From contig NZ_CP028136.1 of the NCBI RefSeq assembly GCF_003024155.1, positions 930,001-994,000 on the forward strand: a stretch of DNA of 64,000 nucleotides, read 5' to 3'. Below, piece by piece: positions 27,959 to 35,682 of the stretch (positions are counted from its first letter, which is position 1; the number at the start of each line of letters is the position of its first letter). Under the pieces are notes generated by a model. That model saw only the letters and a list, made by a program, of their open reading frames with translations. It was not told where the DNA came from and ran no database searches. The DNA comes from Christiangramia fulva. Its GTDB lineage: Bacteria > Bacteroidota > Bacteroidia > Flavobacteriales > Flavobacteriaceae. Position numbers and translations under genes: made by a program.

Positions 27959-28411
27959 ATGATCAAAAAACTTGATCATCAAAATATAGCTACCGCAAGA
28001 AAAATACGCGCCGTTTTTCAGGTTTCTTATGCGGTGGAAGCCGAACTTTTAAAAGCAGCAGACTTTCCTCCGCTGAAAAGACCTCTTGAAGGATTTACCG
28101 GAAGCAGCAACGAATTTTTCGGTTTTTTTGAGGAAAAGGAGCTGGCCGGCGTGATGGAAATCGATGAAAAGAAAGATTCTGTTCATATTCAAAGCCTGGT
28201 TGTTCAGCCTAAATTCTTCAGAAAAGGGATCGGGAAAAAACTTGTAGATTTTGCCTTCAGCAATTATAAAACTAAGCTTTTCACCGTAGAAACAGGCGCA
28301 GCCAATGGCCCTGCCACTAATCTTTACCTTCAAACCGGATTTACAAAATTAGAGGAATTCGATACCGATCACGGAATTAGAAAAGTACGGTTTGAAAAAC
28401 CCTTTATATAA
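27959..28411 (+). CDS. GNAT N-acetyltransferase
   Basis: 150 residues, single GNAT domain. The acetyl-CoA loop is RKGIGKKLVDFA, preceded by VHIQSLVVQPKFF, and the last strands hold VETGAANGPATNLYLQTGF with the typical N/Y pair. It is not closely related to the two paralogues at 6.7-7.7 kb. Substrate unknown. It follows the aldo/keto reductase closely. Confidence 0.9.
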   Translation: MIKKLDHQNIATARKIRAVFQVSYAVEAELLKAADFPPLKRPLEGFTGSSNEFFGFFEEKELAGVMEIDEKKDSVHIQSLVVQPKFFRKGIGKKLVDFAFSNYKTKLFTVETGAANGPATNLYLQTGFTKLEEFDTDHGIRKVRFEKPFI

Positions 28412-28568
28412 CCTGATATCCATTAATGTAAAGAGATTTACCTGTAAACCCCATTCTTATTTTATTAATTTTCAAGGTTTTATAACTTAAAAAGATTTAT
28501 CTTTCCTGTTTTGGAATTTAGCCTCACTTAATCCCCAATCTCTAATTTTTTTGAAATATTCAAGGACC

Positions 28569-29639
28569 ATGAAAAATATAATGACTTTATTTTTGGCTGG
28601 AATTCTAATTTCCGGGACCTGTTTTTGTCAATCGGTTGATAGTATTATCACAGAAGCCGATCAATTTCTAAATTCTTTATCTGAAAAACAGCAGGCTATC
28701 ATAAACGCAGACTTCGAGGATTCTTTGCGTACGAAATGGACTAATCTTCCAGTGGGAATGGCACCAAGGCCCGGGTTAAGATATGGAGAGCTTTCTGAAG
28801 AAAGCAGAATAAAATACCACCATCTTCTCTCAAACATCCTGAGTTCACAGGGATATTTGAAAGTCACCAGCATCATGACCCTGGATGATATTCTAAATGA
28901 AATCTACGATACGGCTCACCGAAAAAAAGAAATTGACGATAAAACCTATCAGGAAATAAGGGATTTAAACTGGGGCTACGAAAACTATTTCGTTTCCTTC
29001 TGGGGAGAACCTAATATAACCGAGACCTGGGGTATGAAACTGGAAGGTCACCACATCTCTCTAAATTTAACAGCTACAGGAAATGAATTTTCCCTTACAC
29101 CTATGTTCCTGGGAACCGATCCTGCCGAAGTTCACACGACCAAATTTGCCGGATTGCGTATTCTGAATAAAGAAGAAGATTATGGCTTTCACCTCATCAA
29201 TTCTCTAACCAAAGATCAGAAATCAATGGCCACCCTGAGCGAGGAAGTTCCAGCAGATATTATTACTAATCCGAATTTCAAAGGCCGATTAACCGAATAT
29301 AAGGGAATTAAAAGCGGCCAGATGAATCCCAAGCAAAAACAGTTGCTGAAGTTCATAATTGAAGAATATATCAACAATCTGGAGCACGAAAAAGCAGCTG
29401 AATATTTATCTAAAATCGAAAAATCGGGTATTGATAATGTTTATTTCGCGTGGATTGGCAGTTATCAACATCAAAAACCACATTATTACATCATCAACGG
29501 GCCCGATTTTATAATTGAATATGATAACGTTGGTTTCCAGAAAAACGGAAATCACATCCACACCATCTGGCGCGAAAAAGGAAATGATTTTGGGGAAGAT
29601 ATCTTAAGAAACCACTACGTGCTGGATCATAAAAAATAG
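28569..29639 (+). CDS. Secreted DUF3500 family protein
   Basis: 356 residues from the ATG at 28569; a TTG at 28551 adds six residues. A signal peptide (ILISGTCFCQ, with cleavage near Cys/Gln) is present. The conserved blocks are LSEKQQAIINADFEDSLRTKWTNLP, LLSNILSSQGY, FWGEPNITETWGMKLEGHHISLN and GLRILNKEEDYGF, the signature of DUF3500. Members are secreted proteins of unknown activity with many conserved His, Trp and Asp residues (for example the C-terminal HYYIINGPDFIIEYDN). It may be an enzyme with a metal site in EGHH, which is an inference. Confidence 0.87.
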   Translation: MKNIMTLFLAGILISGTCFCQSVDSIITEADQFLNSLSEKQQAIINADFEDSLRTKWTNLPVGMAPRPGLRYGELSEESRIKYHHLLSNILSSQGYLKVTSIMTLDDILNEIYDTAHRKKEIDDKTYQEIRDLNWGYENYFVSFWGEPNITETWGMKLEGHHISLNLTATGNEFSLTPMFLGTDPAEVHTTKFAGLRILNKEEDYGFHLINSLTKDQKSMATLSEEVPADIITNPNFKGRLTEYKGIKSGQMNPKQKQLLKFIIEEYINNLEHEKAAEYLSKIEKSGIDNVYFAWIGSYQHQKPHYYIINGPDFIIEYDNVGFQKNGNHIHTIWREKGNDFGEDILRNHYVLDHKK

Positions 29640-29688
29640 CTTTATGCCTCCAGGATTCTATCTTCTAAAAGGTCACCCTCAAACCCAA

Positions 29689-30435
29689 TTATAGCTGCGA
29701 GAAATCAAGCGGTTTCAAATAGGTCTGAATGATATTGGAAACCGTATTCGCATATTCTTCCATTCCTGAGATTCGTTTCCAATCGGCATCGCTTCCAAAT
29801 TTTTGCCACCTGTCAGCATTCTCAGCCTTGTCTTTGGTCGCCAACATATAGGTCAGGGAAGGCATGTGATCGCCGGCAATATTTCTTCCGAAGAAAACAA
29901 TGGGAAAATCAATATTTTTAAAAATTGCGAATTCATCCTGGTTGAACATTTTTAACTTCCGTCTCAGAGCGTCTTCATTATAACCATGATAGGTACGAAG
30001 CTCAAAGAATTGAGCATCTTCAGAAGGCGTTTTTAATTGTGGGAAACCTGTGGTTGATTTCATCACACTGGTTTCATAGCGCTGGTAAGGAAATTTTTCC
30101 GGAGAAATTGACCAAAAAGCCTTAGCAGCGGCCTGGTACTGCTCGTCTTTTCGTAGCTCAACCGGCATATTTGCATAATCCTGTGCACTTGCATAAGGGA
30201 TGAGCAGATATAATTTCTTTGGTAAGGTGGCCGAAGCCTCTTCAAAAGCACCAACAGATTTTACCCCATGCCGATTTAAGGCCGGGATGAGCGCGTTTTG
30301 AAAATAATCGTGCAATGGTTTTTCAGAATTTCCGAATTTTAAATGATAAATTCTCAATTCATAAACTTCATCCTGGGCATAGGATGAAAGAAATATAAAA
30401 AATGAACAAATTAATAGTAAGCCTCGTGAGATCAT
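29689..30435 (-). CDS. Secreted NIPSNAP family protein
   Basis: 248 residues with a signal peptide (LLLICSFFIFLSSYAQ). Two ferredoxin-like NIPSNAP modules follow: YELRIYHLKFGNSEKP in the first and FELRTYHGYNEDALRRKL in the second, ending with the conserved SLTYMLATKDKAENADRWQKF. NIPSNAP proteins are small-molecule-binding or dimerising modules with no established catalytic role. Monocistronic, minus strand. Confidence 0.9.
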   Translation of the reverse strand: MISRGLLLICSFFIFLSSYAQDEVYELRIYHLKFGNSEKPLHDYFQNALIPALNRHGVKSVGAFEEASATLPKKLYLLIPYASAQDYANMPVELRKDEQYQAAAKAFWSISPEKFPYQRYETSVMKSTTGFPQLKTPSEDAQFFELRTYHGYNEDALRRKLKMFNQDEFAIFKNIDFPIVFFGRNIAGDHMPSLTYMLATKDKAENADRWQKFGSDADWKRISGMEEYANTVSNIIQTYLKPLDFSQL

Positions 30436-30567
30436 AATGCATTATTTTTAAACAGATTTCGAATTTAGCATATTTCTCTAACAATTCCTCTTTTTCTGAT
30501 ATTTCTCACTTTTTTCGGACTTTTTATTTCTGACCTTTAATGGTTATTAATTAAACTTTACAAGATC

Positions 30568-30792
30568 ATGAAAAAAAATATGGGAAGAACAGATAAAATT
30601 GTCAGGCTGATAATTGCTGCTGCGCTATTGATCCTTTACGCCACAGAAGTTGTTGAAGGAACCTGGGGAATAATTTTTCTAATTCTTGCAGGCATTCTTG
30701 TGCTAACGAGCCTCGTAAGTTTTTGTCCGCTTTATGCGCCATTTCACCTTCACACTAACAGAAATAAGAATAAGCAGGAAAAAGTGGTTTAA
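30568..30792 (+). CDS. Small inner-membrane protein, DUF2892 (YgaP-like)
   Basis: 74 residues with the DUF2892 start NMGRTDKIVRL and two membrane helices (LIIAAALLILYATEVV; WGIIFLILAGILVLTSLV) followed by the conserved FCPLYAPF, and a basic C-terminus. The Cys-Pro pair is conserved in the family. Function unknown. It has its own short leader. Confidence 0.85.
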   Translation: MKKNMGRTDKIVRLIIAAALLILYATEVVEGTWGIIFLILAGILVLTSLVSFCPLYAPFHLHTNRNKNKQEKVV

Positions 30793-30815
30793 TAGTGTTA
30801 AGTAGCTGAAAGGGC

Positions 30816-31493
30816 TTACTCTTTTCTTTGTTTTCGTTTTTTTCTTTTATTCCTGATAAATTCCACGGCCACCGGAATCAGGGATAATATGATTATGCCT
30901 AAAAGAACGATCTCAAAATTCTGCTTCACAAAACTCAAATTTCCGAAGAAGTAACCCAGAAAAACAAGTAGTACAACCCATCCCGTACCGCCAATGACAT
31001 TATAACGAATAAATTTTTTAAAGTGCATATCACCCACCCCGGCCACAAAAGGCGCGAAAGTGCGGATAATAGGAACGAAACGTGCAATGATGATGGTTTT
31101 TGAACCATGTTTGGCATAGAAATCATGTGTTTTGTCAATATTCTTCTGGCTCACAAGCTGCTTTCCGAAAACTTTCCAGCCTAAAACCCGGAGTCCCACG
31201 GTACTACCCAGATAATAATTAAGACTGTCGCCCAAAATAGCTGCGGCGGCCATGGCAATTAAAATTACAGCCAGGCTAAGCTGCGCGGTTTCCCCTGAAT
31301 CATTCTGAACACCGGCGCAAAAAGTCCCGGCAGTAAAAAGAAGGGAATCTCCCGGAAGAAATGGCATGATCACCAGGCCGGTTTCAATAAAAATAAATCC
31401 GAAAAGAATAGCATACACCCAAATTCCATAATTCATGATCATGGTGAAAAGGTGGCTGTCAAGGTTTAGCAGAAAATCAATTACGCTATTCAA
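30816..31493 (-). CDS. DedA family membrane protein
   Basis: 225 residues with the DedA/SNARE-associated motif: FIETGLVIMPFLPGDSLLFTAGT, then ARFVPIIRTFAPFVAGVGDMHFKKFIRYNVIGGTGWV. Four to five hydrophobic helices are visible, with reentrant loops. The family works as a phospholipid (C55-P or phosphatidylethanolamine) scramblase or flippase coupled to proton motive force. The start that preserves the conserved N-terminus is a TTG at 31493; internal ATGs lie inside a helix. The C-terminus is strongly basic. Confidence 0.9.
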   Translation of the reverse strand: MNSVIDFLLNLDSHLFTMIMNYGIWVYAILFGFIFIETGLVIMPFLPGDSLLFTAGTFCAGVQNDSGETAQLSLAVILIAMAAAAILGDSLNYYLGSTVGLRVLGWKVFGKQLVSQKNIDKTHDFYAKHGSKTIIIARFVPIIRTFAPFVAGVGDMHFKKFIRYNVIGGTGWVVLLVFLGYFFGNLSFVKQNFEIVLLGIIILSLIPVAVEFIRNKRKKRKQRKE

Positions 31494-31563
31494 AATATAC
31501 GCTCAAATTTAGATTTTTGAAAGTACAGCGTTTTTAGGCCAAATTCCAGCGCAATCAATATTT

Positions 31564-31770
31564 TTAGGTCAATTTTACCGATTCCTTCACAGTTTTTAAC
31601 TCACTCCACGTGTGAAAATTGGCGAAAAATCCCAAGGCCCCAGCATTCCCGATGAGGTCAAAGACCAGATCTTGATATTGCATGGTGGCAAGATCAAGAT
31701 CGATAAGCCCGAAAACGTAGGCGCCGTGGTATCGCTGATTTTCTAGCTGGAATAAAATATAAATTCTCAA
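31564..31770 (-). CDS. Short hypothetical ORF, possible gene remnant
   Basis: 68 residues, no family recognised. The stretch around QYQDLVFDLIGNAGALGFF resembles the end of a membrane protein of the VanZ or DUF2238 kind, but the rest of such a protein is missing. The plus strand also reads open for about 45 codons here. This may be a decayed gene tail rather than a functional gene. Confidence 0.2.
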   Translation of the reverse strand: MRIYILFQLENQRYHGAYVFGLIDLDLATMQYQDLVFDLIGNAGALGFFANFHTWSELKTVKESVKLT

Positions 31771-31822
31771 GAGATCTCTGCAAATAATTATCAGCGGGCA
31801 TTTTACTGTGTGAATTTTTTTA

Positions 31823-31830
31823 TATTTTTG
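31823..31830 (+). promoter_or_regulatory. -7 promoter box of the tRNA-Leu/GIY-YIG unit
   Basis: TATTTTTG fits TAnnTTTG and lies 12 bp before the tRNA-Leu 5'-copy at 31843, the spacing expected for a tRNA promoter. No comparable box is seen between the GIY-YIG gene and the intact tRNA, so this is probably the only promoter for the whole unit. Confidence 0.55.
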
Positions 31831-31851
31831 CCGTCCAATTATGCTCGAGTG

Positions 31852-31871
31852 CCTACCTTTCGGCAGGCAGG
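31852..31871. repeat. 20-nt palindromic insert, copy 1
   Basis: CCTACCTTTCGGCAGGCAGG lies cleanly between nt 9 and nt 10 of the tRNA-Leu copy. It shares 15 of 20 positions with copy 2 and can fold with a CCTxCCT/AGGCAGG stem. Confidence 0.75.
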
Positions 31872-31885
31872 GCGGAATTGGTAGA

Positions 31886-31905
31886 CCTGTCTGCCGACAG
31901 GCAGG
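31886..31905. repeat. 20-nt palindromic insert, copy 2
   Basis: CCTGTCTGCCGACAGGCAGG lies cleanly inside the D-arm of the tRNA-Leu copy. It is a near-perfect palindrome, and of the same length, orientation and family as copy 1. Confidence 0.75.
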
Positions 31906-31917
31906 CGCGCTGAAAAA

Positions 31918-32163
31918 ATGATTACAGTTTATGCTATTTCAAGTATATATCATCACTACATAGATGTAGGGATGACAGAAAATATAGAAGAACGGTTTAA
32001 ACGACATAATTCAGGAAGAGAAAAAACAACAAAAGCTTATCTTCCTTTTGAGCTAATTTTTACCGAGCTTTGCGAAAACAGAGTAGAAGGTAGAAAAAGA
32101 GAGAAATACTGGAAATCTGGTATTGGAAAGGAAAAATTAAAAAGGCTCAGAAAATTAAAATAA
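31918..32163 (+). CDS. Small GIY-YIG endonuclease inserted at tRNA-Leu
   Basis: 81 residues. It has the GIY-YIG fold of the UvrC N-terminal/YhbQ type: TVYAISS and YIDVGMT stand for the GIY and YIG strands, Arg in ERFKRHNSG is the catalytic arginine, and Glu in KREKYWKSG is the metal-binding residue. The start ATG follows the truncated tRNA copy by five A residues, and the stop TAA ends one base before the intact tRNA-Leu. Stand-alone GIY-YIG nucleases can act as homing enzymes. The tight packing suggests the gene is transcribed with the tRNA and that RNase P cuts its mRNA 3' end. Target and activity are not known. Confidence 0.85.
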   Translation: MITVYAISSIYHHYIDVGMTENIEERFKRHNSGREKTTKAYLPFELIFTELCENRVEGRKREKYWKSGIGKEKLKRLRKLK

Positions 32164-32164
32164 T

Positions 32165-32246
32165 GCTCGAGTGGCGGAACTGGTAGACGCGCTGGATTCA
32201 AAATCCAGTTTCTTCGGAAGTGCGGGTTCGATTCCCGCCTCGAGTA
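32165..32246 (+). tRNA. tRNA-Leu (anticodon CAA)
   Basis: 82 nt. The acceptor stem is GCTCGAG/CTCGAGT (first pair G-T), with discriminator A and no encoded CCA. The D-arm carries GGTAGAC. The anticodon stem CTGGA/TCCAG holds loop TTCAAAA with anticodon CAA. There is a variable arm (TTTCTTCGGAAG) typical of type II tRNAs, and a TTCGATT T-loop. It is followed by a strong terminator and then the integrase gene, so it is the likely attachment site for the mobile element. Confidence 0.96.
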
Positions 32247-32271
32247 CTTTTTAAACATCAAATCGAATTAA

Positions 32272-32304
32272 AACCCCGTAAATCTCAGTGTTTACGGGGT
32301 TTTT
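32272..32304 (+). terminator. Terminator after tRNA-Leu
   Basis: Perfect 11-bp arms AACCCCGTAAA (32272-32282) and TTTACGGGGTT (32291-32301), loop TCTCAGTG, then TTTT. It ends the tRNA transcript before the integrase. Confidence 0.92.
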
Positions 32305-32355
32305 AATTTTTAACATATCCATTTAATACCATCTAAATTCAACTAAAAAGGGGGG

Positions 32356-32398
32356 AATTCGGGAACACTTAGAAATTTTTTTTAGGTGCCCCCGAATT
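32356..32398. repeat. Imperfect inverted repeat between tRNA-Leu and the integrase
   Basis: AATTCGGG (32356-32363) and CCCGAATT (32391-32398) pair, and the match continues through CAC/GTG after two mismatches. The loop is T-rich. Position near the element end suggests an integrase arm site, an excision-related site or an operator. This is an inference. Confidence 0.4.
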
Positions 32399-32486
32399 AC
32401 ACGTAACCACCTGTTAAATAAACCTTTACACATTTTTTATTTTATTGATTTGAGCTACATTTATTTCAAATTTTTAAACGAAAAGG

Positions 32487-33704
32487 ATGCAAAATTTACT
32501 TTCAATCTTATTCTTCATCAGAAAGAGTAAAGGTATAGAAGCAACTGAAGGCACAATTTACCTCCGAATTACCTATAACGGACAGAGATCTGAAATCAGT
32601 ACCTTCCGAAAAGTTGTGCTTTCAAAGTGGAATGCAAAAGCAAATAAAGTTACCGGAACCTCCTCCCAAGCAAGGCAGATTAACAGAAGCCTTGAAATAA
32701 TAAAAAATGAAATACACGAGATTTATCAAAAATTTCTAAAAGAGGGAGAGGAAATATCTGCGGTTAAGATTAAGAATGAATATTTAGGAGAAGGGGAAAA
32801 CAAAAAGTCCATTCTTGCAATGTTTGATGAGCACAATCAAAGAATGGAGAAGCTGGTTGGAAAAGATTACTCTTTTAGAACCCTCCAGAGATATAAAACA
32901 ACCCAGAAACATCTGAAGTTTTTTATCGCTGATAGTTTCAAAAGCAATGATTTTCCTGTTAATAATCTAGATACTAAATTTATTAATAGCTTTATTTATT
33001 ACTTAAAAACTGTCGTAAATCTTTCTCATAACTCATCTCTTAAGTACCTCGCTTATTTAAAAAAGATTGTACGAGTAGCATACGCTAATGGTTGGATAGA
33101 TAAAGATCCTTTCTACAATTTTAAATTAAAACTTCAAAAAATTGATCGTGAGTTTCTAAATAAAGAGGAGATAATCAAAATAATGGAGAAGGAATTTTTA
33201 ATTCCTAGAATGGAACATGTAAGAGATGTTTTTCTATTTTCCTGTTATACTGGTTTAGCATTTTCAGATGTACAAAAATTGACCGAAAATGATATTGTTA
33301 AAGGGATAGATGGAAATCTATGGATTAAAACCAAACGAACTAAAACGAAGGTTTTGAGCAGTATTCCTTTACTCCCTGTTGCCGAAAAAATCATTCAAAA
33401 ATATCAAGGCAATGAATATCCCCAAAAGAAGCTACTTCCGGTTTATTCAAATCAAAAAATGAATAGCTATCTTAAAGAAATCGCCGACAGCTGCGGAATT
33501 AAAAAGAACCTTACTTTTCATATGGCCAGGCATACCTTTGCTACGACAGTTACCTTATCTAATGGAGTTCCTATTGAATCAGTCAGCAAAATGCTAGGCC
33601 ATAGTTCTCTTAAAACAACTCAGCATTACGCCAAAATTCTAGATGAAAAACTAAGTGAAGACATGAACATTCTAAAGCAGAGGATATCGGTGGCAAATAA
33701 ATAG
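32487..33704 (+). CDS. Tyrosine recombinase / integrase, CTn-NBU type
   Basis: 405 residues. It has an Arm DNA-binding domain (1-90), a SAM-like core-binding domain (about 110-205) and the catalytic domain (210-400). Catalytic residues visible are the Lys in KTKRTKTK, HMARHTFA (His and Arg), LGHSSLKTT, and the nucleophile Tyr in QHYAKI. The position of the first catalytic arginine reads TGLAFSD, so it is not Arg in that motif; this substitution is known for the CTnDOT-related integrases. It directly follows tRNA-Leu and is expected to recombine the element into the tRNA. Confidence 0.93.
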   Translation: MQNLLSILFFIRKSKGIEATEGTIYLRITYNGQRSEISTFRKVVLSKWNAKANKVTGTSSQARQINRSLEIIKNEIHEIYQKFLKEGEEISAVKIKNEYLGEGENKKSILAMFDEHNQRMEKLVGKDYSFRTLQRYKTTQKHLKFFIADSFKSNDFPVNNLDTKFINSFIYYLKTVVNLSHNSSLKYLAYLKKIVRVAYANGWIDKDPFYNFKLKLQKIDREFLNKEEIIKIMEKEFLIPRMEHVRDVFLFSCYTGLAFSDVQKLTENDIVKGIDGNLWIKTKRTKTKVLSSIPLLPVAEKIIQKYQGNEYPQKKLLPVYSNQKMNSYLKEIADSCGIKKNLTFHMARHTFATTVTLSNGVPIESVSKMLGHSSLKTTQHYAKILDEKLSEDMNILKQRISVANK

Positions 33705-33987
33705 TGACATGGATTTCCTAAACGGTGAATTCGAGAAGTACTTTTCTTTTCCTTTTTTACGAAGATCTATGTAATTCGTTTAAAAATCTCAAATACGGAA
33801 AATTTTAGGTAAGAGGTCATATGATATTAAAAGGTTTCATTTACTGTAGGAATAAAATTAATCTTCTTACCATTTTACATTATTTTCAATCAAAATAAAT
33901 GTTTTATAAATAATATTCATTTTAAATATCATTTTTGTAATTTTCATTGAAGTATTGTCAATACTTTGACTGTAATGAATTTACAAG

Positions 33988-35199
33988 ATGAAAGATCCAA
34001 GTTCCTATATCCGGGTCGGTACCCAGTATTATAAAAAGGTACAAATACCTACCATTTCAGGTCATACTAATCATAGCTTGATTCCATGGACTATGGAAAC
34101 CATTCGCCAGGATCATGGTAAAACCTTTCTGGGTCAGATTCCAAAATATGATGGCTTCACCTGTATTCCCGATCACTTAAATTTTCAATCCACCTACCAT
34201 ACTTTTTATAATACCTATGCTCCGCTTAGTCATGAGCCAGCCGAAGGCAGCATTAAACGATCCCTGGAATTCATAGATCACATCTTTGGGACTCACAGTG
34301 AACTCGGATTGGACTACCTGCAATTACTTTTTACCCGGCCTACTCAAATCCTTCCCATCTTGTGCCTGGTCTCCCAGGAACGCTCTACTGGAAAAAGCAC
34401 CTTTTTAAAATGGCTGAAGCATATCTTTCAGGGGAACCTGACCTACTTAGTCAATGATGATTTCAGCAGCCAGTTCAATTCAGATTGGACTAGCAAATTA
34501 CTGATCTGCATCGATGAAGTTTTATTTAATAAAGAGGAGCTGACCGAACGTATCAAATACCTAAGCACGACCAATTACAATAAGCTCGAAGCAAAAGGAA
34601 AGGATAAACGGGAAGTAGAGTTTTTTGGGAAGTTTATTCTCTGCAGTAACAACGAAGAAAACTTTATCAAGATCGATCAGCATGAAACCCGGTTTTGGGT
34701 GCTGAAGGTTCCAAAGGCTAAAAAGGAAGAAACAGAATTCCTCGAAAAGCTCCGCCAGGAGATCCCGGCCTTTCTTTATTTCCTTACTAGGCGACAAATG
34801 CATACTACAAAGAAAACACGCATGTGGTTTACGCCGGAACAAATTGAGACCAAAGCTTTACGACAGCTGGTTTATAATAATAGAAGCCGGGTAGAGAAGG
34901 AATTGGCAAGTCTGCTTTTCACTCTTATGGAGTCGGATGATGCTGAGGAGATTAAAATCTGCCCTGTGGATGCCTTACATGCACTGGGTAAATCCAGGGT
35001 ACGTACGGATCTCACACAAATCCGGAAAATACTTAAAAAAGACTGGAACCTGACCAATCAGCCCAATTCCAACCGCTACCTCCGATTTGTGATCTACGGC
35101 GATGGAGATATCAACTGGAGAGAAGCTAAAGGACGTTATTTCACCATAAATAAAATGTTTTTACAGCAGCAGTTTGGAGACCCTAAGGAGGCAAAATGA
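33988..35199 (+). CDS. Primase-helicase-like P-loop ATPase (DUF5906/VapE-type, D5-like)
   Basis: 403 residues. The central domain is an SF3/VapE-like ATPase: Walker A SQERSTGKSTFL near residue 130, Walker B LLICIDEV near residue 170, then a sensor-type CSNNEENF and an arginine finger region ETRFWVL. The N-terminus (IRVGTQYYKK) is the usual start of element-borne helicases in Bacteroidota, and the C-terminal winged-helix-like part follows residue 290. It is expected to unwind element DNA during replication. It precedes the origin-like iteron cluster. Confidence 0.88.
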   Translation: MKDPSSYIRVGTQYYKKVQIPTISGHTNHSLIPWTMETIRQDHGKTFLGQIPKYDGFTCIPDHLNFQSTYHTFYNTYAPLSHEPAEGSIKRSLEFIDHIFGTHSELGLDYLQLLFTRPTQILPILCLVSQERSTGKSTFLKWLKHIFQGNLTYLVNDDFSSQFNSDWTSKLLICIDEVLFNKEELTERIKYLSTTNYNKLEAKGKDKREVEFFGKFILCSNNEENFIKIDQHETRFWVLKVPKAKKEETEFLEKLRQEIPAFLYFLTRRQMHTTKKTRMWFTPEQIETKALRQLVYNNRSRVEKELASLLFTLMESDDAEEIKICPVDALHALGKSRVRTDLTQIRKILKKDWNLTNQPNSNRYLRFVIYGDGDINWREAKGRYFTINKMFLQQQFGDPKEAK

Positions 35200-35217
35200 T
35201 GCCAGGTCAAACAAAAA

Positions 35218-35443
35218 TGATGAATTGATGACAAAATGATGACAAGGAATCCTCAATAGTGACGGGGGCTTCCGGGTGCTGTCATCGTTTCATCATTTTT
35301 GAATAGAATATTGGAGGGTACACTTATAGTTTTTCTCTTTTTTTTGATGAATTGATGACAAAGTATAATAACATCAGTAATAATAAGGGTTTAGGCTGTC
35401 ATCATTTTGTCATCAAACTGTCATCAAAATGAAAATGATGACA
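35218..35443. repeat. Iteron-like repeat cluster (candidate origin of replication)
   Basis: The octamer TGATGACA occurs four times in direct orientation (35226, 35237, 35353, 35436) and its complement TGTCATCA three times perfectly (35397, 35408, 35419) plus once with one change (35280). An 18-bp unit TGATGAATTGATGACAAA is repeated exactly at 35218-35235 and 35345-35362. The region sits between the helicase gene and the primase gene of the element and is AT-rich. It looks like an iteron origin at which an initiator binds. Function is inferred. Confidence 0.6.
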
Positions 35444-35538
35444 GAACATAAGAAAAGACGTACAAGATACTAAAGCCGTCAAAATTTCATCATTCGAAAT
35501 GCTGTTGAAATATAAAATGAAGCGTGCCTTTTCACTAC

Positions 35539-35585
35539 TTACCTAAACAAAACCCCGTCTATGGGTGAGGGCTTTGTTTAGGTAA
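35539..35585. repeat. Strong 13-bp hairpin upstream of the primase gene
   Basis: Perfect arms TTACCTAAACAAA (35539-35551) and TTTGTTTAGGTAA (35573-35585), with CCC/GGG adding pairs inside. It is followed by AAAAAG and not by a T-run, so it is not an obvious terminator for the plus strand. It could be a single-strand initiation site for the primase or a regulatory stem. Confidence 0.6.
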
Positions 35586-35682
35586 AAAAGAGAAAGAATG
35601 AATAAGACTAACATCACTATATATTTTTCAATTCAACTGCAAATCCATACGACTGGTTTGGATAGCATTAAAAGTAAGGCTC

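Larger units (their letters stand above)
31843..31912 (+). pseudogene. 5' part of a tRNA-Leu gene, interrupted by two 20-nt palindromes
   Basis: Three blocks in order match the first 30 nt of the intact tRNA-Leu at 32165: GCTCGAGTG (31843-31851), GCGGAATTGGTAGA (31872-31885, one C/T change), and CGCGCTG (31906-31912). Removing the two 20-nt inserts restores the colinear tRNA 5' half with acceptor strand, D-arm and start of the anticodon stem. No anticodon loop or 3' half follows; after GCGCTG the sequence goes AAAAA and then ATG of the GIY-YIG gene. It cannot make a functional tRNA. Confidence 0.85.
35200..35682. other. Non-coding region between helicase and primase genes
   Basis: This 483-bp gap contains no supported gene. 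It holds the TGATGACA repeat cluster and the 13-bp hairpin listed separately, plus more half-matches (CATCATT at 35291 and 35490). Part of it is likely replication control DNA. Confidence 0.6.

Noticed and set aside
31640..31745. Plus-strand fragment resembling a histidine kinase C-terminus (GPSIPDEVKDQI and LHGGKIKI)
   Set aside because: Only about 45 codons, no ATP-binding G2 box and no upstream gene; probably coincidence, kept only as a low-interest finding.
32030..32261. Minus-strand ORF across the GIY-YIG gene and the tRNA-Leu
   Set aside because: It crosses a clear tRNA gene and is a shadow reading.
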